NCBI GenBank assembly: GCA_023634235.1
Contig: JAMKCF010000072.1
Coordinates: 310,001 to 374,000, forward strand
Reading direction: 5' to 3'
From: Pisaster brevispinus
Taxonomy: Eukaryota; Echinodermata; Asteroidea; Forcipulatida; Asteriidae
DNA length: 64,000 nucleotides
The notes below the pieces were generated by a model, which searched no databases, was not told where the DNA came from, and saw only the letters and a list, made by a program, of their open reading frames with translations. Below are positions 47,801-57,905 of the stretch, one piece after another (positions within the stretch are counted from its first letter, which is position 1; each line of letters opens with the position of its first letter). A program made the translations under genes and the position numbers.

Positions 47801-50800
47801 ATCTGCAGTTGTGGTAGCTTCAGCTGTGGTAGTTATATCTGCAGTAGTGGTAGCTTCAGCTGTTGTAGTTACGTCTGCAGTTGTGGTTACACCAGCTGTT
47901 GTGGTAACATCTGCCGTTGTTGTAGCCTCAGCTGTTGTAGTTACGTCTGCAGTTGTGGTTACACCAGATGTTGTGGTAACATCTGTCGTTGTGATAGCCT
48001 CAGCTGTTGTAGTTACGTCTGCAGTTGTGGTAGCTTCAGCTGTTGTAGTTACGTCTTCAGTTGTGGTTAAACCAGCTGTTGTTGTTAAATCAGCAGTTCT
48101 CGTTATACCACCTGTTGTACTTACATCTGCAGTTGTGGTAGCCTCAGCTGTTGTAGTTACATCTGCAGTTGTGGTAGCTTCAGCTGTTGTAGTTACATCT
48201 GCAGTAGTGGTAGCTTCAGCTGTTGTAGTTACATCTGCAGTAGTGGTAGCTTCAGCTGTTGTAGTTACGTCTGCAGTTGTGGTTACACCAGCTGTTGTGG
48301 TAACATCTGCCTTTGTTGAAGCCTCAGCTGTTGTAGTTACGTCTGCAGTTCTGGTTACACCAGCTGTTGTGGTAACATCTGCCGTTGTGATAGCCTCAGC
48401 TGTTGTAGTTACATCTGCAGTAGTGGTAGCTTCAGCTGTGGTAGTTACATCTGATGTTGTGGTAGCTTCACCTGTTGTAGTTACTTCTGCAGTTGTGGTT
48501 AAACCAGCTGTTGTTGTAACATCTGCAGTTGTGGTACCCTCAGCTGTTGTAGTTACATCTGCAGGTGTGGTAGCCTGAGCAGTTGTACTTACATCTGGAG
48601 TTGTGGTAGCTTCAGCTGTGGTAGTTGCTACTGCAGTGGTGGTAGCTTCAGCTGTTGTAGTTACGTCTTCAGTTGTGGTTAAACCAGCTGTTGTTGTTAC
48701 ATCTGCAGTAGTGGTAGCTTCAGCTATTGTAGTTACATCTGCAGTTGTGGTTACAGTAGCTGTTGTAGTTACATCTGCAGTTGTGGTAGCTTCAGCTGTT
48801 GTAGTTACATCTGCAGTTGTGGTAGCCTGAGCGGATGTACTTACATCTGCAGTTGTGGTAGCTTCAGCTGTTGTAGTTACCTCTGCAGTTGTGGTAGCCT
48901 TAGCGGATGTACTTACATATGCAGTTGTGGTAGCTTCAGCTGTTGTAGTTACATCTGCAGTAGTGGTAGCTTCAGCTGTGGTAGTTACATCTGCATTTGT
49001 GGTAGCTTGAGTAGTTGTACTTACATCTGCCGTTGTGGTACCCTCAGCTGTTGTAGTTACCTCTGCAGTTGTGGTAGCTTCACCTGTTGTAGTTACATCT
49101 GCAGGTGTGGTATGTTGAGCAGTTGTACTTACATCTGCAGAAGTGGTAGCTTCAGCTTTTGTAGTTACGTCTGCAGTTGTGGTTGCTTCAGCTGTTGTAG
49201 TTACATCTGCAGTAGTGGTAGCTTCAGCTGTGGTAGTTACATCTGCTGTTGTGGTAGCTTCAGCTGTTGTAGTTACGTCTGCAGTTGTGGTTACACCAGC
49301 TGTTGTGGTAACATCTCCTGTTGTTGTAACCTTAGCTGTTGTAGTTACGTCTGCAGTTGTGGTTAAACCAGCTGTTGTTGTTAAATAAGCAGTTGTCGTT
49401 ATACCAGCTGTTGTACTTACATCTGCAGTTGTGGTAGCCTGAGCAGATGTACTTACATCTGCAGTTGTGGTAGCTTCAGCTGTTGTAGTTACATCTGCAG
49501 TTGTGGTAGCTTCAGCTGTTGTAGTTACATCTGCATTAGTGGTAGCTTCAGCTGTTGTAGTTACGTCTGCAGTTGTGGTAACACCAGCAGTTGTGGTAAC
49601 ATCTGCCGTTGTTGTAGCCTCAGCTGTTGTAGTTACGTCTGCAGTTGTGGTAGCTTCAGCTGTTGTAGTTACGTCTTCAGTTGTGGTTAAACCAGCTTTT
49701 GTTGTTAAATCAGCAGTTGTCGTTATACCAGCTGTTGTACTTACATCTGCAGTTGTGGTAGCCTGAGCAGATGTACTAACATCTGCAGTTGTGGTAGCCT
49801 GAGCAGATGTACTTACATCTGCAGTTGTGGTAGCTTCAGCTGTTGTAGTTACATCTGCAGTTGTGGTAGCTTCAGCTGTTGTAGTTACATCTGCAGTAGT
49901 GGTAGCTTCAGCTGTTGTAGTTACGTCTGCAGTTGTGGTTACACCAGCTGTAGTGGTAACATCTGCCGTTGTTGTAGCCTCAGCTATTGTATTTACGTCT
50001 GCAGTTGTGGTTACACCAGCTGTTGTGGTAACATCTGCAGTTGTGGTAGCCTGAGCAGATGTACTAACATCTGCAGTTGTGGTAGTCTGAGCAGATGTAC
50101 TTACATCTGCAGTTGTGGTAGCTTCAGCTGTTGTAGTTACATCTGCAGTTGTGGTAGCTTCAGCTGTTGTAGTTACATCTGCAGTAGTGGTAGCTTCAGC
50201 TGTTGTAGTTACGTCTGCAGTTGTGGTTACACCAGCTGTAGTGGTAACATCTGCCGTTGTTGTAGCCTCAGCTATTGTATTTACGTCTGCAGTTGTGGTT
50301 ACACCAGCTGTTGTGGTAACATCTGCAGTTGTGGTAGCTTCAGCTGTTGTAGTTACATCTGCAGTTGTGGTTACACTAGCAGTTGTAGTTACATCTGCAG
50401 TTCTGGTAGCTTCAGCTGTTGTAGTTACATCTGCAGTTGTGGTAGCCAGAGCGGATGTACTTACATCTGCGGTTGTGGTAGCTTCAGCTTTTGTAGTTAC
50501 ATCTGCAGTAGTGGTAGCTTCAACTGTGGTAGTTAGATCTGCATTTGTGGTAGCTTGAGTAATTGTACTTACATCTGCCGTTGTGGTACCCTCAGCTGTT
50601 GTAGTTACATCTGCAGTAGTGGTAGCTTCAGCTGTGGTAGTTACATCTGCTGTTGTGGTAGCTTCAGCTGTTGTAGTTACGTCTGCAGTTGTGCTTACAC
50701 CAGCTGTTGTTGTAACATCTGCCGTTGTGGTACCCTCAGCTGTTATAGTTACATCTGCAGGTGTGGTAGCCTGAGCAGTTGTACTTAAATCTGGAGTTGT

Positions 50801-53800
50801 GGTAGCTTCAGCTGTGGTAGTTGCATTTGCAGTTGTGGTAGCTTCAGCTGTGGTTGTTACATCTGCATTTGTGGGAGCTTGAGTAGTTGTACTTACATCT
50901 GCCGTTGTGGTAGCCTCAGCTGTTGTAGTTACATCTGCAGTTGTGGTAGCTTCACCTGTTGTAGTTACATCTGTTGGTGTGGTATCTTGAGCAGTTGTAC
51001 TTACATCTGCAGTTGTGGTAGCTTCAGCTGTTGTAGTTTCATCTGCAGTAGTGGTAGCTTCAGCTGTTGTAGTTACGTCTGCAGTTGTGGTTACACCAGC
51101 TGTTGTGGTGACACCAGCTGTTGTGGTAACATCTGCCGTTGTGGTAGCTTCAGCTGTGGTAGTTACATCTGCTGTTGTAGTAGCTTCAGCTGTTGTAGTT
51201 ACGTCTGCAGTTGTGGTTACACCAGCTGTTGTAGTTACATCTGCAGTAGTGGTAGCTTCAGCTGTTGTAGTTACGTCTTCAGTTGTGGTTAAACCAGCTG
51301 TTGTTGTTAAATCAGCAGTTGTCGTTATACCAGCTGTTGTACTTACATCTGCCGTTGTGGTAGCCTGAGCAGATGTACTTACATCTGCAGTTGTGGTAGC
51401 TTCAGCTGTTGTAGTTACATCTGCAGTAGTGGTAGCTTCAGCTGTTGTAGTTACGTCTTCAATTGTGGTTAAACCAGCTGTTGTTGTTAAATCAGCAGTT
51501 GTCGTTATACCAGCTGTTGTACTTACATCTGCAGTTGTGGTGGCCTGAACAGATGTACTTACATCTGCAGTTGTGGTAGCTTCAGCTGTTGTAGTTACAT
51601 CTGCAGTTGTGGTAGCTTCAGCTGTTGTAGTTTCATCTGCAGTAGTGGTAGCTTCTGCTGTTGTAGTTACACCAGCTGTTGTGGTAACACCAGCTGTTGT
51701 GGTAACATCTGCCGTTGTGGTAGCTTCAGCTGTGGTAGTTACATCTGCTGTTGTGGTAGCTTCAGCTGTTGTAGTTACGTCTGCAGTTGTGGTTACACCA
51801 GCTGTTGTGGTAACATCTGCTGTTGTTGTAACCTCAGCTGTTGTAGTTACGTCTGCAGTTGTGGTAGCTTCAGCTGTTGTAGTTACGTCTTCAGTTGTGG
51901 TTAAACCAGCTGTTGTTGTTAAATCAGCAGTAGTCGTTATACCAGCTGTTGTACTTACATCTGCAGTTGTGGTAGCCTGAGCAGATGTACTTACATCTGC
52001 AGTTGTGGTAGCTTCAGCTATTGTAGTTACATCTGCAGTAGTGGTAGCTTCAGCTATTGTAGTTACGTCTTCAGTTGTGGTTAAACCAGCTGTTGTTGTT
52101 AAATCAGCAGTTGTCGTTATACCAGCTGTTGTACTTACATCTGCAGTTGTGGTAGCCTGAACAGATGTACTTACATCTTTAGTTGTGGTAGCTTCAACTG
52201 TTGTAGTTACATCTGCAGTTGTGGTAGCTTCAGCTGTTGTAGTAACATCTGCAGTAGTGGTAGCATCAGCTGTTGTAGTTACGTCTGCAGTTGTTGTTAC
52301 ACCAGCTGTTGTGGTAACATCTGCCGTTGTTTTAGCCTCAGCTATTGTAGTTACGTCTGCAGTTGTAGTTACACCAGCTGCTGTGGTAACATCTGCCGTT
52401 GTGATAGCCTCAGCTGTTGTAGTTACATCTGCAGTAGTGGTAGCTTTAGCTGTGGTAGTGACATCTGATGTTGTGGTAGCTTCAGCTGTTTTAGTTACTT
52501 CTGCAGTTGTGGTTAAACCAGCTGTTGTAACATCTGCCGTTGTGGTACCCTCAGCTGTTGTAGTTACATCTGCAGGTGTGGTAGCTTCAGCTGTTGTAGT
52601 TACGTCTGCAGTTGTGGTTACACCAGCTGTTGTGGTGACACCAGCTGTTGTGGTAACATCTGCCGTTGTGGTAGCTTCAGCTGTGGTAGTTACATCTGCT
52701 GTTGTGGTAGCTTCAGCTGTTGTAGTTACGTCTGCAGTTGTGGTTACACCAGCTGTTGTAGTTACATCTGCAGTAGTGGTAGCTTCAGCTGTTGTAGTTA
52801 CGTCTTCAGTTGTGGTTAAACCAGCTGTTGTTGTTAAATCAGCAGTTGTCGTTATACCAGCTGTTGTACTTACATCTGCAGTTGTGGTGGCCTGAACAGA
52901 TGTACTTACATCTGCAGTTGTGGTAGCTTCAGCTGTTGTAGTTACATCTGCAGTTGTGGTAGCTTCAGCTGTTGTAGTTTCATCTGCAGTAGTGGTAGCT
53001 TCTGCTGTTGTAGTTACACCAGCTGTTGTGGTAACACCAGCTGTTGTGGTAACATCTGCCGTTGTGGTAGCTTCAGCTGTGGTAGTTACATCTGCTGTTG
53101 TGGTAGCTTCAGCTGTTGTAGTTACGTCTGCAGTTGTGGTTACACCAGCTGTTGTGGTAACATCTGCTGTTGTTGTAACCTCAGCTGTTGTAGTTACGTC
53201 TGCAGTTGTGGTAGCTTCAGCTGTTGTAGTTACGTCTTCAGTTGTGGTTAAACCAGCTGTTGTTGTTAAATCAGCAGTAGTCGTTATACCAGCTGTTGTA
53301 CTTACATCTGCAGTTGTGGTAGCCTGAGCAGATGTACTTACATCTGCAGTTGTGGTAGCTTCAGCTATTGTAGTTACATCTGCAGTAGTGGTAGCTTCAG
53401 CTGTTGTAGTTACGTCTTCAGTTGTGGTTAAACCAGCTGTTGTTGTTAAATCAGCAGTTGTCGTTATACCAGCTGTTGTACTTACATCTGCAGTTGTGGT
53501 AGCCTGAACAGATGTACTTACATCTGCAGTTGTGGTAGCTTCAGCTGTTGTAGTTACATCTGCAGTTGTGGTAGCTTCAGCTGTTGTAGTTACATCTGCA
53601 GTAGTGGTAGCATCAGCTGTTGTAGTTACGTCTGCAGTTGTTGTTACACCAGCTGTTGTGGTAACATCTGCCGTTGTTTTAGCCTCAGCTATTGTAGTTA
53701 CGTCTGCAGTTGTAGTTACACCAGCTGTTGTGGTAACATCTGCCGTTGTGATAGCCTCAGCTGTTGTAGTTACATCTGCAGTAGTGGTAGCTTCAGCTGT

Positions 53801-54924
53801 GGTAGTGACATCTGATGTTGTGGTAGCTTCAGCTGTTTTAGTTACTTCTGCAGTTGTGGTTAAACCAGCTGTTGTAACATCTGCCGTTGTGGTACCCTCA
53901 GCTGTTGTAGTTACATCTGCAGGTGTGGTAGCCTGAGCAGTTGTACTTACATCTGGAGTTGTGGTAGCTTCAGCTGTGGTAGTTGCATCTGCAGTTGTGG
54001 TAGCTTCAGCTGTTGTAGTTACGTCTTCAGTTGTGGTTAAGCCAGCTGTTGTTGTTACATCTGCAGTAGTGGTAGCTTCAGCTATTGTAGTTACAACTGC
54101 AGTTGTGGTTACACTAGCTGTTGTAGTTACATCTGCAGTAGTGGTAGCTTCAGCTGTGGTAGTTACATCTGCATTTGTTGTAGCCTGAGTAGTTGTACTT
54201 ACATCTGCCGTTGCGGTACCCTCAACTGTTGTAGTTACATCTGCAGTAGTGGTAGCTTCAGCTTTCGTAGTTACGTCTACAGTTGTGGTTACACCAGCTG
54301 TTGTGGTAACATCTGCCGTTGTGGTAGCCTCAGCTCTTGTAGTTACATCTGCAGTAGTGGTAGCTTCAGCTGTGGTAGTTAAATCTGCTGTTGTAGTAGC
54401 TTCAGCTGCTGTAGTTACGTCTGCAGTTGTGGTTACACCAGCTGTTGTGGTAACATCTGCCGTTGTTGTAACCTCAGCTGTTGTAGTTACGTCTGCAGTT
54501 GTGGTTGCTTCAGCTGTTGTTGTTACGTCTTCAGTTGTGGTTAAACCAGCTGTTGTTGTTAAATCAGCAGTTGTCGTTATACCAGCTGTTGTAATTACAT
54601 CTGCAGTTGTGATAGCCTGAGCAGATGTACTTACATCTGCAGTTGTTGTAGCTTCAGCTGTTGTAGTTACATCTGCAGTTGTGGTAGCTTCAGCTGTTGT
54701 AGTTTCATCTGCAGTAGTGGTAGCTTCAGCTGTTGTAGTTACGTCTGCAGTTGTGGTTACACCAGCTGTTGTTGTAACATCTGCCGTTGTTGTAGCCTCA
54801 GCTGTTGTAGTTACGTCTGCAGTCGTGGTTATACCAGCTGTTGTTGTAACATCTGCCGTTTTGGTAGCCTCAGCTGTGGTAGTTACATCTGCATTTGTGG
54901 TGTGTTTAGATGTTGTAGTTATTT
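38890..54924 (-). CDS. Mucin-like giant repeat exon D (largest; 5' edge truncated at a microsatellite)
   Basis: The minus strand is open from the TAA at 54941-54943 to the GTGAGT donor at 38890. The frame is constant throughout, giving 16,035 nt (5,345 codons) if the acceptor is the candidate AATGCAG|AA at 54925/54924, which keeps phase 1. Units are TTTADV/TTTAEA/TTTAGV with frequent KPAV-complement variants. One 3-bp in-frame deletion occurs in two copies of a 1,347-bp block. Unlike B and C, the 5' end has no ETTAYG leader: the repeat runs straight into (ATT)n. The original exon start was therefore probably deleted, and use of the candidate acceptor is uncertain. The 3' end, EVATLSVSAG, matches exons C and E. 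The product is inferred to be a mucin domain as in the other blocks. The only in-frame ATG seen (45742-45740) is an internal Ala-to-Met type variant and not a convincing start. Confidence 0.75.
51415..53922 (-). repeat. 1,347-bp-offset duplication inside exon D
   Basis: Segments of about 1.16 kb starting near 51415 and 52762 are nearly identical (for example 51573-51980 and 52920-53327 encode the same residues). The offset is 1,347 bp, which is 75 x 18 minus 3. Both copies contain the same 3-bp deletion (aaaccagctgttgtaacatc, about 52515 and 53862), so the deletion came before the duplication. A partly overlapping 1,527-bp offset (85 x 18 minus 3) links 51054-51300 with about 52580-52830. Confidence 0.85.
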
Positions 54925-54940
54925 CTGCATTTGTGTTAGC

Positions 54941-54983
<43 letters not shown>
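54941..54983. repeat. (ATT)n microsatellite at the 5' edge of exon D
   Basis: About 14 copies abut the mucin array with no leader sequence between them. It supplies the in-frame TAA that closes the minus-strand reading frame. Confidence 0.97.
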
Positions 54984-55305
54984 CTGAATAAGCGTTTTAA
55001 TTCTGAATAAGCGAATTGATTCCGAATAAGCAAGTTGATACCAAAAAGCGAATTGATTTTGAATAAGCGAATTGATTCTGAATAAGCGATTTGATTCCGA
55101 ATAATCAAATTGATTTTGAATGAGCGAAATTATTCCGAGTAAGCGATATTAATTTTGAATAAGCGTTTTGATTTTGAATAAGCGAATTAAATCCGAATAA
55201 GCGAATTGATACCAAATAAGCGAATTGATTTTGAACAAGCGAATTGATTCCGAATAAGCGATTTGATTTTGAATAAGCAAATTCATTCCGAATAAGCCAT
55301 TCCGT
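54984..55305. repeat. 19-bp minisatellite, E-D intron (main array)
   Basis: About 16-17 imperfect copies of GAATAAGCGAATTGATTYY follow the ATT tract. The array is followed by the 90-bp segment (about 55311-55400) that also flanks the D-C array. Confidence 0.9.
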
Positions 55306-55484
55306 AAAAGCAACCGTGCACGGATGAATAAACCTGCCCGAGATTTGGAAGTTTACACGACATACACATGAATGAACACCAAAATGGTACTATCATGTAT
55401 GCGTCTTGTGGTAAATCACTGAATGATGTAGTGTTAAGTGTAATATTATAGAAACTTCACAATCTTTATCAACAAGCGAAATCC

Positions 55485-55605
55485 TTACGAATAATTAAAC
55501 GAAATGGTTACGAATGAGCAAAATGATTCTGAATAAGCAAATAGATTTCGAATGAGTGAAATGATACAGAATAAGCAAATTGATTCTGAATAAGCATATT
55601 GATAC
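55485..55605. repeat. 19-bp minisatellite, short second array
   Basis: About six degenerate copies (gaatgagcaaaatgattct type). They are followed by about 100 bp (ctcgatcggtattaaagggc, from about 55605) that matches 33420-33510, where it lies upstream of the satellite instead of downstream. Confidence 0.75.
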
Positions 55606-55744
55606 TCGATCGGTATTAAAGGGCACACAAAGTTTTACAATTACGATTTTGATACAACAGCATTTAGCTTTAAATTAAACCTGTGCATTTCGACTATTTT
55701 TTGTAAAGGTGTAACCGTTTCTGAAACGATCGGTCACAGGTGCA

Positions 55745-56250
55745 CTCGTCCCCATCATGAACAAAATTTAGAATAAAATAAAAACGTTGACACAACTGCA
55801 CATGTGATCAAAAACATTGCATCTCAGTGCAACATTTTTTGCCTCTGCGCAAAATCACTCTGCAAAATAAATGAGCATGCGCAATCGAATTGTAGTGGAA
55901 CGCCCTCTAGCGTTCAATGTTTCTTGCATTTATTACCTCAAGTACATTTTTTTAACAAAGACTACGAGCTTGATTGGAAACGATATGCATCTGATCATGT
56001 GCTGTGTAAATCGTGATTGCAATTTTATAGTCAATGTTTAGCGGAAATTTTCAATTGAATTGATTTATGCTTATCCGAACCGTAAAAATGTAAACGTTTA
56101 ACTGGTTGATCGGTTGGTTAACCGTGTCACTGTCACAGGATTGGTATACATGCTAACTTGTAATACCTGTTCCTCGATAACAAAATTTCGAGCAAAAAAG
56201 CCGTTAACACAACTGCGCTTGTGATAAAAAACATTGCCTCTTCAGTGCAA
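55745..56250. repeat. Pair of about 85-bp direct repeats, 420 bp apart
   Basis: The segments at about 55755-55835 and 56175-56250 share the order cgttgacacaactgc / cgttaacacaactgc, gtgat-aaaaacattgc and cagtgcaaca. They are diverged. Their origin is unknown; they could be flanks of an old inserted element. The stretch between them contains no convincing gene. Confidence 0.6.
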
Positions 56251-56253
56251 CAT

Positions 56254-56513
56254 CTCAAGAACTACACAACCTATGTTAATTTTTTCTTCAGTTATAGGGC
56301 CTTTGAGCATTGAAGACTGAACTTTGGATATCGTGACCCCATGTTAACCTTTACTGCCGGGTCAACCGGAAGTGGGACCGTATCTCAAGAACTGCACAAC
56401 CCATGTTCAATTTCTTTTCAGTTATAAACCTTTTGAGCATTTAAGATAAGCCTTGGGTTACCGTGACCCCATGTTGACATTTACTTCCGGTTCAACCGGA
56501 AGAGGAACCATAT
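56254..56513. repeat. 130-bp tandem duplication with a 9-bp palindrome
   Basis: Two diverged copies start with ctcaagaact at 56254 and 56384. Both contain cgtgaccccatgtt and a GGTCAACCGG-type motif. The second copy has the perfect inverted repeat cttccggtt-c-aaccggaag near its end. Confidence 0.8.
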
Positions 56514-57412
56514 CGTTCAATCTTGAACTTAGGCTCACTTTAAATGTCTGGATCGTTTAATCAAAGCACAACAAAACGGAACAGCTTTGTGTTTGTTCAC
56601 AAACACTTAATGTCTAGTTGTTGTTAAAATTATGTTACCTGCTTCACGTCTATAGAATGGCAAATCCAGCAAAACTGTTATTAAATTAACTGAAATGTTT
56701 TGAGCTGTACGTGCACCGTGGAGTAGTTTTTAAATAATTCACTAATTGACTTTAATCATCAAACTATGTTTTCCCGTTAGTAACAGGGGAAAGAGTAGCA
56801 GCAGTATCCATATCCTTGGGTTTTTCTCGAGGAAATAACATTTTATACTCTCAACACATCTTCATCCCTGCACAACGTGACGTGAAAATTGTACTTGCTT
56901 CCACTCAGGTAATTTGGGACGCTAGGCTACAGCGGACGCACCAAGTAAACTAACATAGTTCAAGTAAATCCAAACATGCTCATACATGTAAATCCCATGA
57001 CAATGGAATCACCTGGCAAGTCTGCTGCAACTTAGTGTCCAACAAGGTTTCCCGATAGCTAAAAATTTAGTGCTGCACCTGTCCGCGCTAATGAGATCAA
57101 ATTTTTTTTAAAACATATCCCCAGGAGCAAACCAGAGCGTGTATCAATTGAAGTGAGGGCCTTGGGGCAGTGAGCATACGAGTTGGCGTGACTTCGTCAT
57201 TTAAGAGGAAGGGACGTGTGTATGATGTTTTCAGGTTGAGTGTGCGCGTGTCATTCCGCAAACTAGGGGGCAAACTTGTGGCATTTTGAGAAACAGGGCA
57301 TAAGTAATTATTTCTTCCTCCATACACAACATTACCATTCCTCATTATATTAATCAAAGTACTATGTACATGATATTAAGTCTGGAGTCATTGTGATACA
57401 TCACATGATATA

Positions 57413-57416
57413 TTAA
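57413..57416. repeat. Left TTAA target duplication of the MITE
   Basis: TTAA immediately precedes CCCTGCG. The sister D-C intron has a single TTAA at 35180-35183 in the same context (catgatatattaaatgtacg), so it is an empty site. Confidence 0.85.
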
Positions 57417-57901
57417 CCCTGCGTGACACCATCAAAAAAAATCACACACTTATGCCATCAGGTACTTTTCAAGTGTCCGTTTTATATTTTGCGTGTAATA
57501 TGTGGTTTTTTTTAGAACACAATCATGTTTAAATCGCCCAAACTATTGGATATAGACCCTTGTGACTAAATAAAATAAATTCAAGCAAAATTTCCATTGA
57601 GATCAGCTCACATGTGTCTCTAAGCCATTTGTTTGAATGAAACCCTCGTGTTTGATGAGTCAGCAAAAACATCATAATTTCTTACATTTCTTACATTTCT
57701 CAAGGGAATACCGGGAGAACTGGTCATTGGTGGATTTTTTTTTGGTGTGAAATCAACCCCAATGGTAACAAGACAATTGGCATGCTATTTGGCTAGGTGT
57801 AGTTGAGGAACCTTAATTTGTTTAAATACAAAAAATGGCGGAGTAATTACTTTTTAATTAAAAACGGACACCTAAAAAGTGCCTGATGGCTTCATCTAGG
57901 G
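57417..57901. mobile_element. 485-bp piggyBac-like MITE (non-autonomous)
   Basis: The insert is flanked by TTAA on both sides (57413-57416 and 57902-57905). It begins CCCTGCGTGA and ends TCATCTAGGG, giving CCCT...AGGG termini. Subterminal inverted repeats of about 32 bp (57454-57485 and 57859-57890, gccatcagg...tgtccgtttt) differ at about three positions. There is no transposase frame. TTAA duplication with CCCT-type ends is the hallmark of the piggyBac superfamily, so a miniature derivative is the likely identity. It is absent from both sister introns. Confidence 0.85.
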
Positions 57902-57905
57902 TTAA
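57902..57905. repeat. Right TTAA target duplication of the MITE
   Basis: TTAA follows the terminal AGGG directly and is continuous with the ancestral intron sequence atgtacgtatatgat. Confidence 0.85.
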
